From contig NZ_FRBY01000004.1 in NCBI RefSeq assembly GCF_900142735.1, positions 496,001 through 560,000 on the forward strand: a DNA stretch of 64,000 bases, written 5' to 3'. Source of the stretch: Flavobacterium saccharophilum. GTDB taxonomy: Bacteria > Bacteroidota > Bacteroidia > Flavobacteriales > Flavobacteriaceae. Of this stretch, positions 46,807 to 55,450 are shown one piece after another. The notes under the pieces were generated by a model that worked only from the letters and a program-made list of their open reading frames with translations, was not told the origin of the DNA and did no database searches. Every line of letters begins with the position of its first letter. The stretch's first letter is position 1. Made by a program: the position numbers and the translations under genes.

Positions 46807-49065
46807 ATGAATAGAAAATTTAAATCAGCATTTTTTGCAATTTTAGGGGTTTGTACGCTGCAATTGCACAGTCAGGTTTCTAAGCAAAATTTGACGCAAT
46901 ATGTAGATCCTTTTATTGGAACTGGATTTCACGGACATGTTTTTATGGGCGCGAATGTTCCTTTTGGGGCAGTTCAGTTGGGGCCGGTAAATATTTCGCA
47001 AGGTTGGGATTGGTGTTCGGGGTATCATTATTCTGATCCAACTATCATCGGATTTTCGCACACGCATTTAAGCGGAACGGGAATTGGTGATCTTGGTGAT
47101 TTTCTTTTTATGCCCGCAGTGGGTAAAATCAACCTGAAAAAAGGGACTGCCAAAGACATGGAAAACGGCTATATCTCCGGTTTTGACCATAAAGATGAAA
47201 TCGCTAAACCAGGTTATTATTCGGTTATTTTGAAAAAAAATGGAATCAAAGCTGAAATGACGGCTTCTGAAAGAGTGGGTTTTCAAAAATATACTTTCCC
47301 TGCTTCGGATAAATCACATATCATTTTAGATTTAGTAGAGGGAATTGGATGGGATAAAGCGGTTGATACTTACATCCGCGTTAAAAATGATACTTTAATT
47401 GAAGGTTATCGTTTTTCAAAAGGTTGGGCAAACGACCAACGCATTTATTTTGCAGCAATTTTATCAAAACCGGCTAAGAAAATCCAATTGTACAACAGTA
47501 CAAAAGAGATGATAAACAAAGTAGTTTTAGGTGACAGTGCCAAAGCGGTACTTCAATTTTCAACTTCAAAAGATGAAGTGATAAAAATTAAAGTAGGAAT
47601 CTCGGCTGTGAGTATGGATAATGCTTTAATGAATATTAAAAAAGAAATCGCAGACTGGAATTTTGAAAAAGTGGCAGCTCAGGCTGATGAAAAATGGAAC
47701 AAAGAGCTGAATAAAATTTCGGTAAAATCAAATGATGCTGCCAAACTGAAAACATTCTACACCGCGTTATATCACACGATGATTGCACCGTCTACTTACA
47801 ATGACAGTAATGGCGATTATTATGGTTCAGACAAACAGGTTCATAAAGCGGCAGGATTTACCAATTTGACCACTTTTTCATTGTGGGATACGTACAGAGG
47901 AGCAAACCCTTTGTTTACTTTAACACAAACCGAAAAAGTTTCAGATATGGTCAATTCAATGTTGGCAATTTATCAGGAAACAGGACATCTTCCGGTTTGG
48001 CATTTGATGGGGAATGAAACCTATTGTATGCCGGGAAATAGTGCCATTCAGATTGTTGTTGATGCGTACTTAAAAGGTATCAAAGGCATTAACGCTGAGT
48101 TAGCTTTTGAAGCGGTGAAAGCCACGGCTATGCAAGACGACCGCGGATTGAACTTCGTTAAAAAAATCGGCTATATTCCGGCAGATAGTTTGAGAGAATC
48201 GGTTGCTATCGGAATGGAATATGCTATTTCTGATGGCGCTATTGCCATGATGGCTAAAAAAATGGGCAAAACCGAAGATTACAATTATTTCTTCAACCGC
48301 TCAAAAGCCTATAAAAAATATTACGATGCTTCAACCACTTTTGTACGCGGAAAAGTAAGCGATACACAATGGAGAACACCTTTCGATCCGTTTAAATCGG
48401 CGCATATGAAAGATGATTTTGCCGAAGGAAATGCGTGGCAATATACCTGGTTAGTACCTCACGATGTGGAAGGTTTGATTGCAATGTTGGGAGGAGAAAA
48501 ACCTTTTACAAAAAAACTGGATAATTTGTTTGTGGTGAAAGGCGATATGGGAGCTGAAGCTTCAAGCGATATTACAGGGTTGATAGGGCAATATGCGCAC
48601 GGAAACGAGCCAAGTCACCATATTACCTATTTATACAATTTCGTAGGACAACCTTGGAAAACAGCAGAAAAAGTACGTTATATTGTTGATAATTTATATA
48701 GTGACAAACCAGATGGTTTGTGTGGAAACGAAGATGTCGGCCAAATGTCGGCATGGTATGTTTGGAGTACTTTGGGAATGTATTCTGTAAATCCTTTCAA
48801 CGGAATTTATGTTATTGGTAGTCCAAGTATGGATGAATCAGTTTTGAATTTATCTGATGGAAAAAGTTTTACGGTAAAAGCTTTAAATAACAGTCCAAAA
48901 AACATCTACATTCAAAAAGCAACTTTGAACGGTAAATCGTATACCAAAAGTTATTTACTTCATTCGGACATCATGAAGGGAGGAGAACTGATTTTTACTA
49001 TGGGAGAAAAACCTTCTAAAACCTGGGGTGTTTCGGCTAAAGACAGACCTTATTCTGCCAAATAA
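46807..49065 (+). CDS. GH92 exo-alpha-mannosidase, canonical motifs
   Basis: This 752-residue protein has a signal ending near LQLHSQ and opens with YVDPFIGTGFHGHVFMGA. Family motifs are canonical: SGTGIGDLGD, FSLWDTYRGANP, EGNAWQYTW and VPHD (about 538-550), HGNEPSHHITYLYN (about 597-610) and GNEDVGQMSAW (about 638). The GNEPSHH type is common among bacterial alpha-1,2- and alpha-1,3-mannosidases. It is separated from the GH3 by 96 bases and from the downstream operon by a hairpin-rich repeat. It is probably a periplasmic enzyme acting on high-mannose N-glycan arms. Confidence 0.94.
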   Translation: MNRKFKSAFFAILGVCTLQLHSQVSKQNLTQYVDPFIGTGFHGHVFMGANVPFGAVQLGPVNISQGWDWCSGYHYSDPTIIGFSHTHLSGTGIGDLGDFLFMPAVGKINLKKGTAKDMENGYISGFDHKDEIAKPGYYSVILKKNGIKAEMTASERVGFQKYTFPASDKSHIILDLVEGIGWDKAVDTYIRVKNDTLIEGYRFSKGWANDQRIYFAAILSKPAKKIQLYNSTKEMINKVVLGDSAKAVLQFSTSKDEVIKIKVGISAVSMDNALMNIKKEIADWNFEKVAAQADEKWNKELNKISVKSNDAAKLKTFYTALYHTMIAPSTYNDSNGDYYGSDKQVHKAAGFTNLTTFSLWDTYRGANPLFTLTQTEKVSDMVNSMLAIYQETGHLPVWHLMGNETYCMPGNSAIQIVVDAYLKGIKGINAELAFEAVKATAMQDDRGLNFVKKIGYIPADSLRESVAIGMEYAISDGAIAMMAKKMGKTEDYNYFFNRSKAYKKYYDASTTFVRGKVSDTQWRTPFDPFKSAHMKDDFAEGNAWQYTWLVPHDVEGLIAMLGGEKPFTKKLDNLFVVKGDMGAEASSDITGLIGQYAHGNEPSHHITYLYNFVGQPWKTAEKVRYIVDNLYSDKPDGLCGNEDVGQMSAWYVWSTLGMYSVNPFNGIYVIGSPSMDESVLNLSDGKSFTVKALNNSPKNIYIQKATLNGKSYTKSYLLHSDIMKGGELIFTMGEKPSKTWGVSAKDRPYSAK

Positions 49066-49170
49066 ATCTTTTTATTGAACGATACTCATTTTATGTAATA
49101 AAAAAATAATTGCTTAAAGTTGCTAGTTTAATAATTCAGGAATCTGGTGACTAAAAAAAGATTAGGTAAA

Positions 49171-49298
49171 ATCCCTACGGGATATTTTTATCTGGGGACG
49201 CTCTTTTTGTTACCAATATTTAAATCCTAAAGGATTATCTCGTAGAGATTAAATATTGGTAATAAACAGTTACAAGTAGAATATTGTCCCGTAGGGAC
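49171..49298. repeat. Hairpin-rich intergenic element with CCCTACGGG/GTCCCGTAGGGAC cores
   Basis: Several nested dyads lie in one 128-base stretch: ATCCCTACGGGAT (49171-49183), a 13-bp inverted repeat TTACCAATATTTA (49210-49222 and 49250-49262) enclosing ATCC-TAAA-GGAT (49224-49235), and GTCCC-GTA-GGGAC (49286-49298). The composite structure looks like a short non-coding mobile or REP-like repeat rather than a single terminator. Confidence 0.65.
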
Positions 49299-49358
49299 TA
49301 TACCTATAGAACAATTCAAATTTTCAGGCAAACAATTCAGTAAAACAGTAATTAGAAA

Positions 49359-50264
49359 ATGAAAAGAAGAGAATTATTAAAATACATTGGATTAACAGCA
49401 GGAACAGTTGCATTGAGTGGTTCGGCATCCATACTTTCTGCTGCTGAGAAAAATTCTAAATCAAAAAGAGTGCTTCGTATTGCACATATCACAGATGTAC
49501 ATATTCGACCGGAAGAAAATGCACCGGAAAGATTTGTGCAATGTTTAGAGGAAATCAAGAAACACAAAGTTGATTTTTTTCTGAATGGAGGAGATTCTAT
49601 CTACGCTGCAGATTATGATACTATTACAAGAGACAGAGTAAATGAATTATGGAAAGTTTGGAGCGAAACCACTAAAGAAATAAGTGGTTTTGAAATGCAC
49701 AGCTGTCTTGGAAATCATGATATGTGGTGGGCTGCTCCAAACAAGCAAGATTCAATGTACGGAAAAGAGCATGTCGTGAAGCAACTTGGAATACCAAAGC
49801 GTTATTATAGTTTTGATAAAAAAGGATGGCATTTTATAATATTGGACAGTAATAATGGTGGCGGTTCTTTGGACGAAGAACAGCGTTTGTGGTTAGAAAA
49901 AGACTTGCAAACCATTGCCGTTGGTACACCGGTTGTGTGTATGAGTCATTATCCTATTCTTGCCGTATGTACGCATGTTGATGGAGGAAATCATACCGAT
50001 TCTAAATACATCAGTGATCTTTTCTATAAACATAAAGACAAAAAAATCACTTGTATTAGCGGACATATTCATTTACTGGATGAAGCAGTTTACAATAATG
50101 TGCACTATTACTGTAATGGTGCTTTGAGTGGTTTTTGGTGGGAGCGAGGTGATAAAGACTCAGCCGGAAAGAGTTTTTATAAGCAAACGCCACCGGGTTA
50201 CGCTATAATCGATTTGTTTGAAGACGGTTCGGTTAAAAATCAATATTTTCCTCATTCTTTTTAA
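49359..50264 (+). CDS. Exported calcineurin-like metallophosphoesterase
   Basis: This 301-residue protein starts MKRRELLKYIGLTAG, a Tat-like or Sec signal. The metal-binding motifs of the calcineurin superfamily are complete: DVH (ITDVHIRP), GGDS, GNHD, the His in MSHYP and GHIH. The set resembles cyclic-nucleotide or phosphodiester-type phosphoesterases found near Bacteroidetes glycan loci. It lies 112 bases upstream of fucP and after GH92, so it may belong to the fucose-uptake operon. A role in removing phosphate from phosphorylated glycans is a guess; nucleotide or phospholipid substrates are equally possible. Confidence 0.88.
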   Translation: MKRRELLKYIGLTAGTVALSGSASILSAAEKNSKSKRVLRIAHITDVHIRPEENAPERFVQCLEEIKKHKVDFFLNGGDSIYAADYDTITRDRVNELWKVWSETTKEISGFEMHSCLGNHDMWWAAPNKQDSMYGKEHVVKQLGIPKRYYSFDKKGWHFIILDSNNGGGSLDEEQRLWLEKDLQTIAVGTPVVCMSHYPILAVCTHVDGGNHTDSKYISDLFYKHKDKKITCISGHIHLLDEAVYNNVHYYCNGALSGFWWERGDKDSAGKSFYKQTPPGYAIIDLFEDGSVKNQYFPHSF

Positions 50265-50376
50265 TGTGAAATGTTTTTTGTTCTGATTTTTAGAAAAAAA
50301 GGTAATTCCTAATTAAACAAGGGTAAAATTGAATTAATAATTATACTTCAGGTATTATATTTTTATATTTCTAAAA

Positions 50377-51690
50377 ATGTATAAATTTAATAAAAAACAT
50401 ATGGCATTAATAACTCAGATAGATGTTGAAAAGGATGTTAGTTCCAAAGAGAATAAAAAATGGTTGTTTCCTTTTATATTGGTAACCAGCTTGTTCTTTT
50501 TCTGGGGATTTGTACACAACTTAGATCCGATACTTATTCCACATCTAAGAAAAGCATTTAATCTTACAGACTTAGAATCTTCTTTAATTGATTCTTCTGT
50601 TTTTATAGCCTATTTTGTTATGGCTTTGCCCGCCGGTTATATCATGAGAAAATACGGTTATAAATCGGGTATCATGATAGGATTGGTGCTGTTTGGTATT
50701 GGCTCCATTTTGTTTGTTCCGGCGGCCAATTCATTACAATATATTTATTTCTTAGGGGCTTTGTTTGTTATAGCTTGCGGACTTACATTTTTAGAAACAG
50801 CAGCGAATCCTTATGTAACCATTTTAGGACCATCTGAAACAGCAACGAAAAGACTAAATTTTTCACAATCGTTTAACGGATTGGCGGCTTTTATTGCGCC
50901 AGCTTACATTGGGCCAATGATTCTATCGGGGAAAAACTTAACTAAGATCGAGTTAGATGCCTTGTCGCCTGCAGCATTACACGCGCATATTTTAGAAGAA
51001 GCAGCAAGTGTAAAAATGCCTTATTTAATATTAGGATTGATCATTTTATCAGTAGCTGTAGTTTTTTATTTTACCAATATGCCAGATGTAAAAGACGAAG
51101 ATAAAGAAGGGGCGGACGGAGCTAGTTTTGCCGGAGCCTTAAAATCAATGCGTTTAAGATGGGGAATTTTAGCGCAATTCTTTTATGTTGGAGCACAGGT
51201 TTGTGTGGGAAGTTTTTTCATCAAAATGGCTACTACTTCGGCTGGTTTAAATGAAGATATCGCTGCCAAATATTTAGGTTTTTATGGTCTGGCATTTATG
51301 TTAGGTCGTTTTGCGGGAACATTCTTCATGCAATATATTCAACCAAGAAAATTATTGATCATTTATTCGATTATCACGATGTTGTTATCAGTAGTAGCAA
51401 TAATAGGAACAGGAATGTTAGTGGTTTATACCTTAATCGCAATTGCCTTTTTTATGAGCATCATGTTTCCAACTATTTTTTCAATGGGAATTGACGGACT
51501 TGGGCATAATACAAAAATAGGATCTTCCTTGATCGTAATGTCAATAGTTGGAGGAGCTTTACTTCCTCCGGTTTTAGGATATATTTCAGATGTGACAGGA
51601 AGTATTCAGAATGGGTATATAGTGCCGCTGATCTGTTTTTCAGTAATACTATTGTTCGCCTTTAATGGACATAAAACAAATAAAGCATAA
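50377..51690 (+). CDS. fucP: L-fucose:proton symporter, FucP family
   Basis: The 437-residue frame begins at 50377; the ATG at 50401 (MALITQ) is an alternative. Twelve membrane helices are visible. FucP-family marks are FFFWGFVHNLDPILIP, the LETAANPYVTILGP motif in the fourth-fifth helix region, RLNFSQSFNGLAAFIAP and the second-half FFMSIMFPTIFSMGIDGLG. It brings free L-fucose across the inner membrane. It heads a set of three genes for the later steps of fucose oxidation, while the first steps are encoded 36 kb upstream at 13224-15217. Related family members carry glucose/galactose or GlcNAc (NagP), so the fucose call leans on gene context. Confidence 0.88.
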   Translation: MYKFNKKHMALITQIDVEKDVSSKENKKWLFPFILVTSLFFFWGFVHNLDPILIPHLRKAFNLTDLESSLIDSSVFIAYFVMALPAGYIMRKYGYKSGIMIGLVLFGIGSILFVPAANSLQYIYFLGALFVIACGLTFLETAANPYVTILGPSETATKRLNFSQSFNGLAAFIAPAYIGPMILSGKNLTKIELDALSPAALHAHILEEAASVKMPYLILGLIILSVAVVFYFTNMPDVKDEDKEGADGASFAGALKSMRLRWGILAQFFYVGAQVCVGSFFIKMATTSAGLNEDIAAKYLGFYGLAFMLGRFAGTFFMQYIQPRKLLIIYSIITMLLSVVAIIGTGMLVVYTLIAIAFFMSIMFPTIFSMGIDGLGHNTKIGSSLIVMSIVGGALLPPVLGYISDVTGSIQNGYIVPLICFSVILLFAFNGHKTNKA

Positions 51691-51706
51691 ATTCTATTTA
51701 TATAAT

Positions 51707-53362
51707 ATGTTAGAAAACGGAGTTAAAAGATTAGTAGTAAAAATGCACCCACAAGATAATGTGTTGGTGGCTTTAACTGATCTGGGAAAAGGAGAAAGTG
51801 TTGCTTTTGAGAATGAAACGTACAATTTGCAGGACACAATTAAGGCAAAACATAAATTTTATACCACTGATTTGAAAGCAGGAGCTGAGATCATTATGTA
51901 TGGTGTTTTGGTTGGAAAAGTGCAAAATGATGTTGCAAAAGGCAGCTTAATGACCACAGAAAATCTTAAACATGCAGCAGAACCGTATCAATATCGTGAT
52001 GTTGATTTTGAATGGCAGGCACCAGATGTTTCCAAGTATAAAGACAGAACTTTTAATGGATATAAAAGAAATGACGGCCGTTTTGGAACTGCGAATTATT
52101 GGTTATTTGTTCCAACAGTATTTTGTGAAAACAGAAATTTAGATGTAATTCGCGAAGCTTTACATAATGAGTTAGGCTATTCAGTAAGTGATAAGTACAC
52201 GCAATATACGCACCATTTACTTGAGGCTTATAAAAAGGGAGAAAGTCTGGATGCAATTGATGTGCAACTAGCTCCGGATCATAATGAGCATAAGGTTTTC
52301 AAAAACGTAGACGGAATTAAATTTTTAAATCATCAGGGTGGCTGCGGAGGTACGCGTCAGGATGCTTCGACATTGAGTGCTTTACTGGCTTCGTACGCCA
52401 ATCATCCCAATGTAGCAGGAATAACAGTATTGAGTTTAGGATGCCAGCATTTGCAAGTACAAGATTTTACAAATGATGTGAAAAAGCAAAATCCTTCTTT
52501 TGATAAACCAATCTTTATTTTTGAGCAGCAACAATCCAAAAGTGAAGAACAATTGATTGCTGATGCCATTAAAAAGACCTTTGAAGGGTTAATTGAAATC
52601 AATAAACAAGAAAGAGTTCCCGCACCATTAAGCGAATTATGTTTAGGGGTTAAATGCGGAGGAAGTGATGGTTTTAGCGGCGTTTCTGCTAATCCTGCTG
52701 TGGGTTATACTTCCGATTTATTAGTAGCTTTGGGTGGTAAAGTACTATTGGCTGAATTTCCTGAATTATGTGGAGTAGAACAGAACTTAATTGATCGTTG
52801 CATATCAGAACCAGTGGCTAAAAAATTCATTGATTTAATGCAGTCTTACGATGCCTTGGCACATAAAGTAGGCTCAGGATTTCATATGAATCCATCTCCG
52901 GGAAATATCAAAGACGGTCTAATAACCGATGCGATTAAAAGTGCCGGAGCAGCTAAAAAAGGAGGAACAGCACCTGTCGTTGATGTATTAGATTATACTG
53001 AACCAGCGATCAAAGCAGGTTTAAGTTTGGTTTGTACACCAGGTAATGATGTTGAAGCTACAACTGGTAAAGCGGCGTCCGGAGCAACCTTAATATTGTT
53101 TACAACAGGATTAGGAACTCCAACAGGTAATCCGGTTTGTCCGGTTATTAAAGTGGCTACAAATTCTATTTTGGCGCAAAAAATGAGCGATATTATTGAT
53201 ATCGATTGTGGTCCGATTATTAGTGGAGAAAAGTCTATTGAAGAAATGGGTGAAGATATTTTGGAATATTGTATTAAGGCAGCAAGTGGTGAAATTATTC
53301 CAAAGGCCGTTTTATTAAACCAGGATGATTTTATTCCGTGGAAACGAGGAGTTTCTCTATAA
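51707..53362 (+). CDS. UxaA/altronate-dehydratase-family protein, predicted L-fuconate dehydratase
   Basis: The ATG at 51707 (MLENGVKRL) is the likely start, 17 bases after fucP ends; the frame extends upstream into fucP. The 551-residue protein has an N-terminal SAF domain (about 8-75), a linker with NGYKRNDGRFGTANYW and a UxaA catalytic part with HQGGCGGTRQDAS, SLGCQHLQ, GVKCGGSDGFSGVSANPAVG and VGSGFHMNPSPGN. UxaA enzymes dehydrate altronate or galactarate. In this operon the step needed is L-fuconate to 2-keto-3-deoxy-L-fuconate, which known organisms perform with enolase-superfamily or IlvD-type dehydratases. No such gene is present here, so this protein probably fills the step. The family is firm, the substrate inferred. 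Confidence 0.85.
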   Translation: MLENGVKRLVVKMHPQDNVLVALTDLGKGESVAFENETYNLQDTIKAKHKFYTTDLKAGAEIIMYGVLVGKVQNDVAKGSLMTTENLKHAAEPYQYRDVDFEWQAPDVSKYKDRTFNGYKRNDGRFGTANYWLFVPTVFCENRNLDVIREALHNELGYSVSDKYTQYTHHLLEAYKKGESLDAIDVQLAPDHNEHKVFKNVDGIKFLNHQGGCGGTRQDASTLSALLASYANHPNVAGITVLSLGCQHLQVQDFTNDVKKQNPSFDKPIFIFEQQQSKSEEQLIADAIKKTFEGLIEINKQERVPAPLSELCLGVKCGGSDGFSGVSANPAVGYTSDLLVALGGKVLLAEFPELCGVEQNLIDRCISEPVAKKFIDLMQSYDALAHKVGSGFHMNPSPGNIKDGLITDAIKSAGAAKKGGTAPVVDVLDYTEPAIKAGLSLVCTPGNDVEATTGKAASGATLILFTTGLGTPTGNPVCPVIKVATNSILAQKMSDIIDIDCGPIISGEKSIEEMGEDILEYCIKAASGEIIPKAVLLNQDDFIPWKRGVSL

Positions 53363-53386
53363 TTTTAAAATTTAAAATAAAAACAC

Positions 53387-54151
53387 ATGTTTTCATTACA
53401 AAATAAAAAAGCGGTTGTTACCGGTGGCGGTAGCGGAATTGGGAAAGCCATTTCGGTTTTATTTGCAAAACAAGGAGCTGAAGTTCATATTATTGAATTA
53501 ACAGAAGAAAGTGCTAAAACGGCTGTTGAAGAAATACAGGCAATTGGTGGAAAAGTATTTTCGCATGCCTGTAATGTTGCGAACCAGGAAGAAGTTTTAG
53601 CAACATTTGAAAAAATTGGGAATATCAATATTTTGATCAATAATGCCGGAATCGCGCATGTTGGTAAAGTAGATACTACTCCGGCAGCAGTTTTTGATCG
53701 TGTTATGGATGTCAATGTAAAAGGAGTTTACAACTGTTTGTTTGCTGCAATTCCGCAATTAAGACTTTCAAATGGAGGTGTCATTATCAACATGGCTTCA
53801 ATTGCAGCCTGGGTTGGTATTCCGGATCGATTTGCTTACTCAACTGCGAAAGGAGCTGTCATGGCAATGACTCTATCTGTAGCAAAAGATTATATCAAAG
53901 AAAATATTCGTTGTAATTCTATTTCGCCTGCAAGGGTTCATACGCCTTTTGTAGATGGTTTTATTTCGAAAAATTACGCTGGTAAAGAAGAAGAAATGTT
54001 CGAAAAATTATCTCAGTCACAACCAATAGGAAGAATGGGAAAACCAGACGAAATCGCGGCATTAGCGTTATACCTATGCAGCGACGAAGCAGGATTTATC
54101 ACAGGTAGTGATTACCCAATCGACGGAGGATTTATTAAGTTAAATAACTGA
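53387..54151 (+). CDS. SDR-family 2-keto-3-deoxy-L-fuconate dehydrogenase (predicted)
   Basis: This 254-residue short-chain dehydrogenase has a complete active site: TGGGSGIG for the cofactor, NNAG, Ser in NMASIAAW and Tyr-x-x-x-Lys in YSTAKGA, with the C-terminal GSDYPIDGGF. It lies 24 bases after the dehydratase and before a fumarylacetoacetase-family hydrolase. In the non-phosphorylating fucose route this enzyme oxidises 2-keto-3-deoxy-L-fuconate at C4 to the 2,4-diketo acid with NAD+. In contrast to the SDR at 14438, the catalytic Lys is present. A general 3-ketoacyl-type or other sugar dehydrogenase would look similar, so the assignment rests mostly on the operon. Confidence 0.85.
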   Translation: MFSLQNKKAVVTGGGSGIGKAISVLFAKQGAEVHIIELTEESAKTAVEEIQAIGGKVFSHACNVANQEEVLATFEKIGNINILINNAGIAHVGKVDTTPAAVFDRVMDVNVKGVYNCLFAAIPQLRLSNGGVIINMASIAAWVGIPDRFAYSTAKGAVMAMTLSVAKDYIKENIRCNSISPARVHTPFVDGFISKNYAGKEEEMFEKLSQSQPIGRMGKPDEIAALALYLCSDEAGFITGSDYPIDGGFIKLNN

Positions 54152-54160
54152 GAAAAGGGG

Positions 54161-54335
54161 CTAAGGTTCTGAGGGACTAAGATTCTAAGGTTTTTTTTGA
54201 CTTAGAACCTCAGAACCTTACTTCCTTAGAACCTTAAAAAAGAAAAATAAATAATTTAAAAGAGGTACTAAGGTTACCAAGATGCTGAGAAAAAAACCTT
54301 AGCACCTCAGAACCTTAGCACCTCAGTACCTTAAA
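54161..54335. repeat. Pair of inverted-repeat blocks with CTAAGGTTCTGAGG words
   Basis: Between the SDR and the FAH-family gene, TAAGGTTCTGAGG (54162-54174) pairs with CCTCAGAACCTTA (54208-54220), and further variants of CCTTAGAACC and GAGGTACTAAGG recur to 54333. Two stem-loop blocks are formed, separated by an AT-rich spacer. The words look like a dispersed intergenic repeat. Nothing in it codes. Confidence 0.7.
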
Positions 54336-54345
54336 AAGAAAAAAA

Positions 54346-55200
54346 ATGAAATTAATACGTTTTGGAGAAATAGGAAAAGAAAAACCAGGAGTTTTAATTG
54401 GTGAAAAAAGATATGATGTTTCGTCAATTGTAACAGACTTTAACGAAAGTTTTTTTGAAGAAAATGGCCTGGAGAAATTACAGAAAGCATTAGAGAGTAA
54501 TCCAACTTTACCAGAAGTGGATGCAAGTGTACGTTTAGGTTCGCCAGTGGCGAGACCTTCAAAAATAATCTGTATTGGTTTGAATTATGTGGATCATTGT
54601 AAAGAAACGGGTGCGCCAATTCCAACAGAACCAATTATCTTTTTTAAATCAACAACTTCTTTATGCGGACCAAATGACAATCTGATCATTCCAAAAAACA
54701 GCGAAAAAACAGACTGGGAAGTGGAACTGGCATTTGTTGTGGGCAAAAAAGCAAGTTATGTAGAAGAAGCAGAAGCGTTGGATTACGTTGCAGGTTATGC
54801 TTTATTGAACGATTACAGCGAAAGAGCGTTTCAAATCGAGCGAGGCGGACAATGGGCAAAAGGAAAAGGAAGTGATACATTCGCACCTCTTGGACCCTTT
54901 TTGGCAACAAAAGACGAAGTAAAAGATGTTGACAATTTATCAATGTGGCTGACTGTAAACGGTAAAAAATATCAGAACAGTAACACCTTAAATTTGGTTT
55001 TCAAAATTCCATTTTTGGTACATTATTTAAGTCAGTTTATGACGTTGCTTCCAGGCGATATCATCAGTACAGGAACACCTCCGGGAGTTGGTTTGGGAAT
55101 TAAGCCAGAGCCAATTTATCTTAAAGCAGGTGATGTTGTAGAATTAGGGATTGAAGGTTTGGGTTCTAGTAAACAAACTGCGATAGCCTATACAAAATAG
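54346..55200 (+). CDS. FAH-family 2,4-diketo-3-deoxy-L-fuconate hydrolase (predicted)
   Basis: This 284-residue cytosolic protein belongs to the fumarylacetoacetate hydrolase family. An N-terminal small domain (MKLIRFGEIGKEKPG) precedes the catalytic part with IGLNYVDHCKETG, PIIFFKS, metal-binding acids in DWEVELAFVVG, and SRD-like DYSERAFQ, GKGSDTFAPLGP and ISTGTPPGVGLG. In the fucose route the homologous enzyme hydrolyses the 2,4-diketo acid to pyruvate and L-lactate. It is the last gene of the FucP-dehydratase-SDR set, 194 bases after the SDR, with a repeat element in the gap. The same family handles ureidoglycolate and acylpyruvates, but this context is quite specific. Confidence 0.87.
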   Translation: MKLIRFGEIGKEKPGVLIGEKRYDVSSIVTDFNESFFEENGLEKLQKALESNPTLPEVDASVRLGSPVARPSKIICIGLNYVDHCKETGAPIPTEPIIFFKSTTSLCGPNDNLIIPKNSEKTDWEVELAFVVGKKASYVEEAEALDYVAGYALLNDYSERAFQIERGGQWAKGKGSDTFAPLGPFLATKDEVKDVDNLSMWLTVNGKKYQNSNTLNLVFKIPFLVHYLSQFMTLLPGDIISTGTPPGVGLGIKPEPIYLKAGDVVELGIEGLGSSKQTAIAYTK

Positions 55201-55232
55201 ATTAATATAACCCATTGGGTGAAATTAATTGG

Positions 55233-55354
55233 GTCACATAGAAACATAGGTTTTTAAACTTTCAAAAAAGGCATTTCACTTGTTTGAAATAAGCAAAGCT
55301 AATTTTAAACAAGAAATGGATTTCGTTTTATTTTTAGTCAAAAATCTATGTTTC
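55233..55354. repeat. Imperfect fold-back element after the FAH gene
   Basis: GAAACATAGGTTTTT (55241-55255) is complementary to AAAAATCTATGTTTC (55340-55354) with one wobble. Inside, CATTTC-AC-TTGTTT and AAACAAGAAATG form a second paired layer. The whole 114-base unit could fold into one long hairpin. It may be a MITE-like relic or a terminator region. Confidence 0.55.
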
Positions 55355-55450
55355 AATTTATTAGGTAAATTTATTGTAAATTGTATTTAAGGTGTTATCG
55401 TACACACGACGGTTTTTTAGTTTTAGTATTAATTTAATTAAATAATAAAC

